A stretch of 5,792 nt of DNA from Bacillota bacterium. GTDB taxonomy: Bacteria > Bacillota > Sulfobacillia > Thermaerobacterales > Thermaerobacteraceae. The notes beneath the pieces are model-generated. The model had not been told where the DNA came from. It worked only from the letters and a program-made list of their open reading frames with translations, and did not search any database. A program made the position numbers and the translations under genes. Each line of letters opens with the position of its first letter. Position 1 is the stretch's first letter. The stretch lies in assembly GCA_003242195.1 (NCBI GenBank), contig QGUQ01000129.1:1-5792 (forward strand). Direction: 5' to 3'. This document shows, piece by piece, positions 5,421 to 5,792 of the stretch.

Positions 5421-5792
5421 TCGAGCGTGTGGATACCGAACGCTGCGTAGGCTGCCGGCTCTGCGTGCGGATCTGCCCGCTGGACGTCTTCCGCATGGAC
5501 CTGGACCAGCGGGGCCGGCCCGTGGCCCGCATCGTGTACCGCGACGACTGCCAGACCTGCTTTCTTTGCGAGGAATACTGCCCCGTCGACGCCCTCTACG
5601 TCGCTCCCGACCGCGGCGCCCTGCACGCGGTGTGGCCCCCGGACATGGCCGCTGGTGAAAAACGAGGAGGACCTGACCGAGCGCCAGGCGGCCCAACTGG
5701 CGGCCATCCGCCAGCGGCACGAGAACGTGGCCCCACTTCCACTGGGTCAAACAGCAATTGCGCGACGTCTACCGCGCGTCCAGCCGGGAGGA
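5417..5792 (+). CDS. 2[4Fe-4S] ferredoxin, AprB-like partner (3' end altered, no stop in window)
   Basis: A small iron-sulfur protein that probably passes electrons to or from the preceding flavoprotein. Two complete cluster motifs are present: C10-x2-C13-x2-C16-x3-C20-P and C45-x2-C48-x2-C51-x3-C55-P, each able to hold one [4Fe-4S] cluster. Ferredoxin-like sequence runs to about residue 64-72 (LYVAP then LHAVW, near 5608-5635). After that the frame stays open to the window edge as a Gly/Pro/Arg-rich tail, but those bases look like transposase sequence read out of frame, so the natural C-terminus seems lost or replaced. GTG 5417 overlaps the flavoprotein stop (GTGA), with GGGTGGGGG seven bases upstream. 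Because both cluster motifs lie before the junction, the protein could still work with a foreign tail. Confidence 0.85.
   Translation, partial: MIERVDTERCVGCRLCVRICPLDVFRMDLDQRGRPVARIVYRDDCQTCFLCEEYCPVDALYVAPDRGALHAVWPPDMAAGEKRGGPDRAPGGPTGGHPPAARERGPTSTGSNSNCATSTARPAGR
5643..5792 (+). pseudogene. ISL3-like transposase fragment, N-terminally truncated and frameshifted
   Basis: From 5643 a frame different from the ferredoxin frame reads TWPLVKNEEDLTERQAAQLA and continues to RHENVA at 5732. This fits the 'LLKNPExLT' block in the middle of ISL3 transposases. Homology then continues one frame over, as HFHWVKQQLRDVYRASSRE (from 5734 to the edge), matching the next ISL3 block ('ELKExLRxxYxxxxRE'). 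Removing one C from the CCCC run at 5731-5734 joins both parts into one protein segment. No start codon, N-terminal zinc-finger/helix-turn-helix region or terminal repeat is seen before 5643; the ferredoxin gene lies there instead. The piece is therefore a truncated remnant. The extra C could be a real mutation or a sequencing error in a homopolymer. Confidence 0.65.

Noticed and set aside
3684..5640. Calling the flavoprotein/ferredoxin pair a true APS reductase (aprAB) or a succinate dehydrogenase
   Set aside because: The motifs show only superfamily membership. The substrate-loop sequences differ from those I know for FrdA/SdhA and for AprA, and no sat, qmo, sdhB or sdhC genes are in the window.
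5697..5714. Perfect 7-bp inverted repeat (CTGGCGG, four-base loop, CCGCCAG) as a terminator for the operon
   Set aside because: There is no T tract after it, and it lies within transposase-like coding sequence, so it is more likely a chance GC-rich hairpin.
3582..5750. 722-residue open frame on the - strand
   Set aside because: It is the antisense shadow of the flavoprotein and ferredoxin genes, with low-complexity Gly/Pro/Arg-rich composition and no domain. The + strand products have clear FAD and Fe-S motifs.
1..5792. tRNA, rRNA, CRISPR array or riboswitch
   Set aside because: No repeat-spacer pattern, no cloverleaf-like segment and no recognised riboswitch core was seen. Almost all bases are protein-coding.

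Overview
The window is very GC-rich, with GTG starts, gene junctions that overlap by four bases, a Tat-type lipoprotein signal and ISL3-type transposase pieces. This suggests a high-GC bacterium. The protein style recalls the high-GC thermophilic Bacillota (Thermaerobacter / Symbiobacterium / Sulfobacillus-like lineages), but that placement is an impression and was not tested.

Layout, all on the + strand: (1) 1-123, the last 40 codons of an ISL3-family transposase; (2) 124-269, a less GC-rich intergenic leader with a 10-bp palindrome and only a weak promoter candidate; (3) 270-5640, a tightly packed six-gene operon: a tandem DUF4242 protein, an ABC ATPase, a Tat-type substrate-binding lipoprotein, an ABC permease, a fumarate-reductase-superfamily flavoprotein and a two-cluster 4Fe-4S ferredoxin; (4) about 5643-5792, an internal piece of a second ISL3-like transposase. 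It lacks its N-terminal part, carries a one-base frameshift in a C run, and is joined directly to the 3' end of the ferredoxin gene. No stretch above 300 bases lacks a gene.

How the genes may work together: the lipoprotein, permease and ATPase form a complete NrtABC/SsuABC-type importer for a small, probably anionic, solute. The flavoprotein and ferredoxin look like a cytoplasmic redox pair in which electrons pass between the [4Fe-4S] clusters and FAD, a division of labour like that of AprA/AprB (APS reductase). The flavoprotein keeps the FAD-binding motifs but lacks the covalent-FAD histidine motif and the NRLG-type arginine motif of fumarate reductases and L-aspartate oxidases, so its substrate is probably not a simple dicarboxylate. 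The DUF4242 protein (a family with one nickel-binding member, SCO4226) is translationally coupled to the transporter. The most economical reading is an import-and-reduce (or oxidise) cassette for one unidentified compound, for example an organosulfur or oxyanion nutrient. It lies between two same-strand ISL3-like remnants and may have been carried or rearranged by them. The substrate cannot be told from sequence alone.
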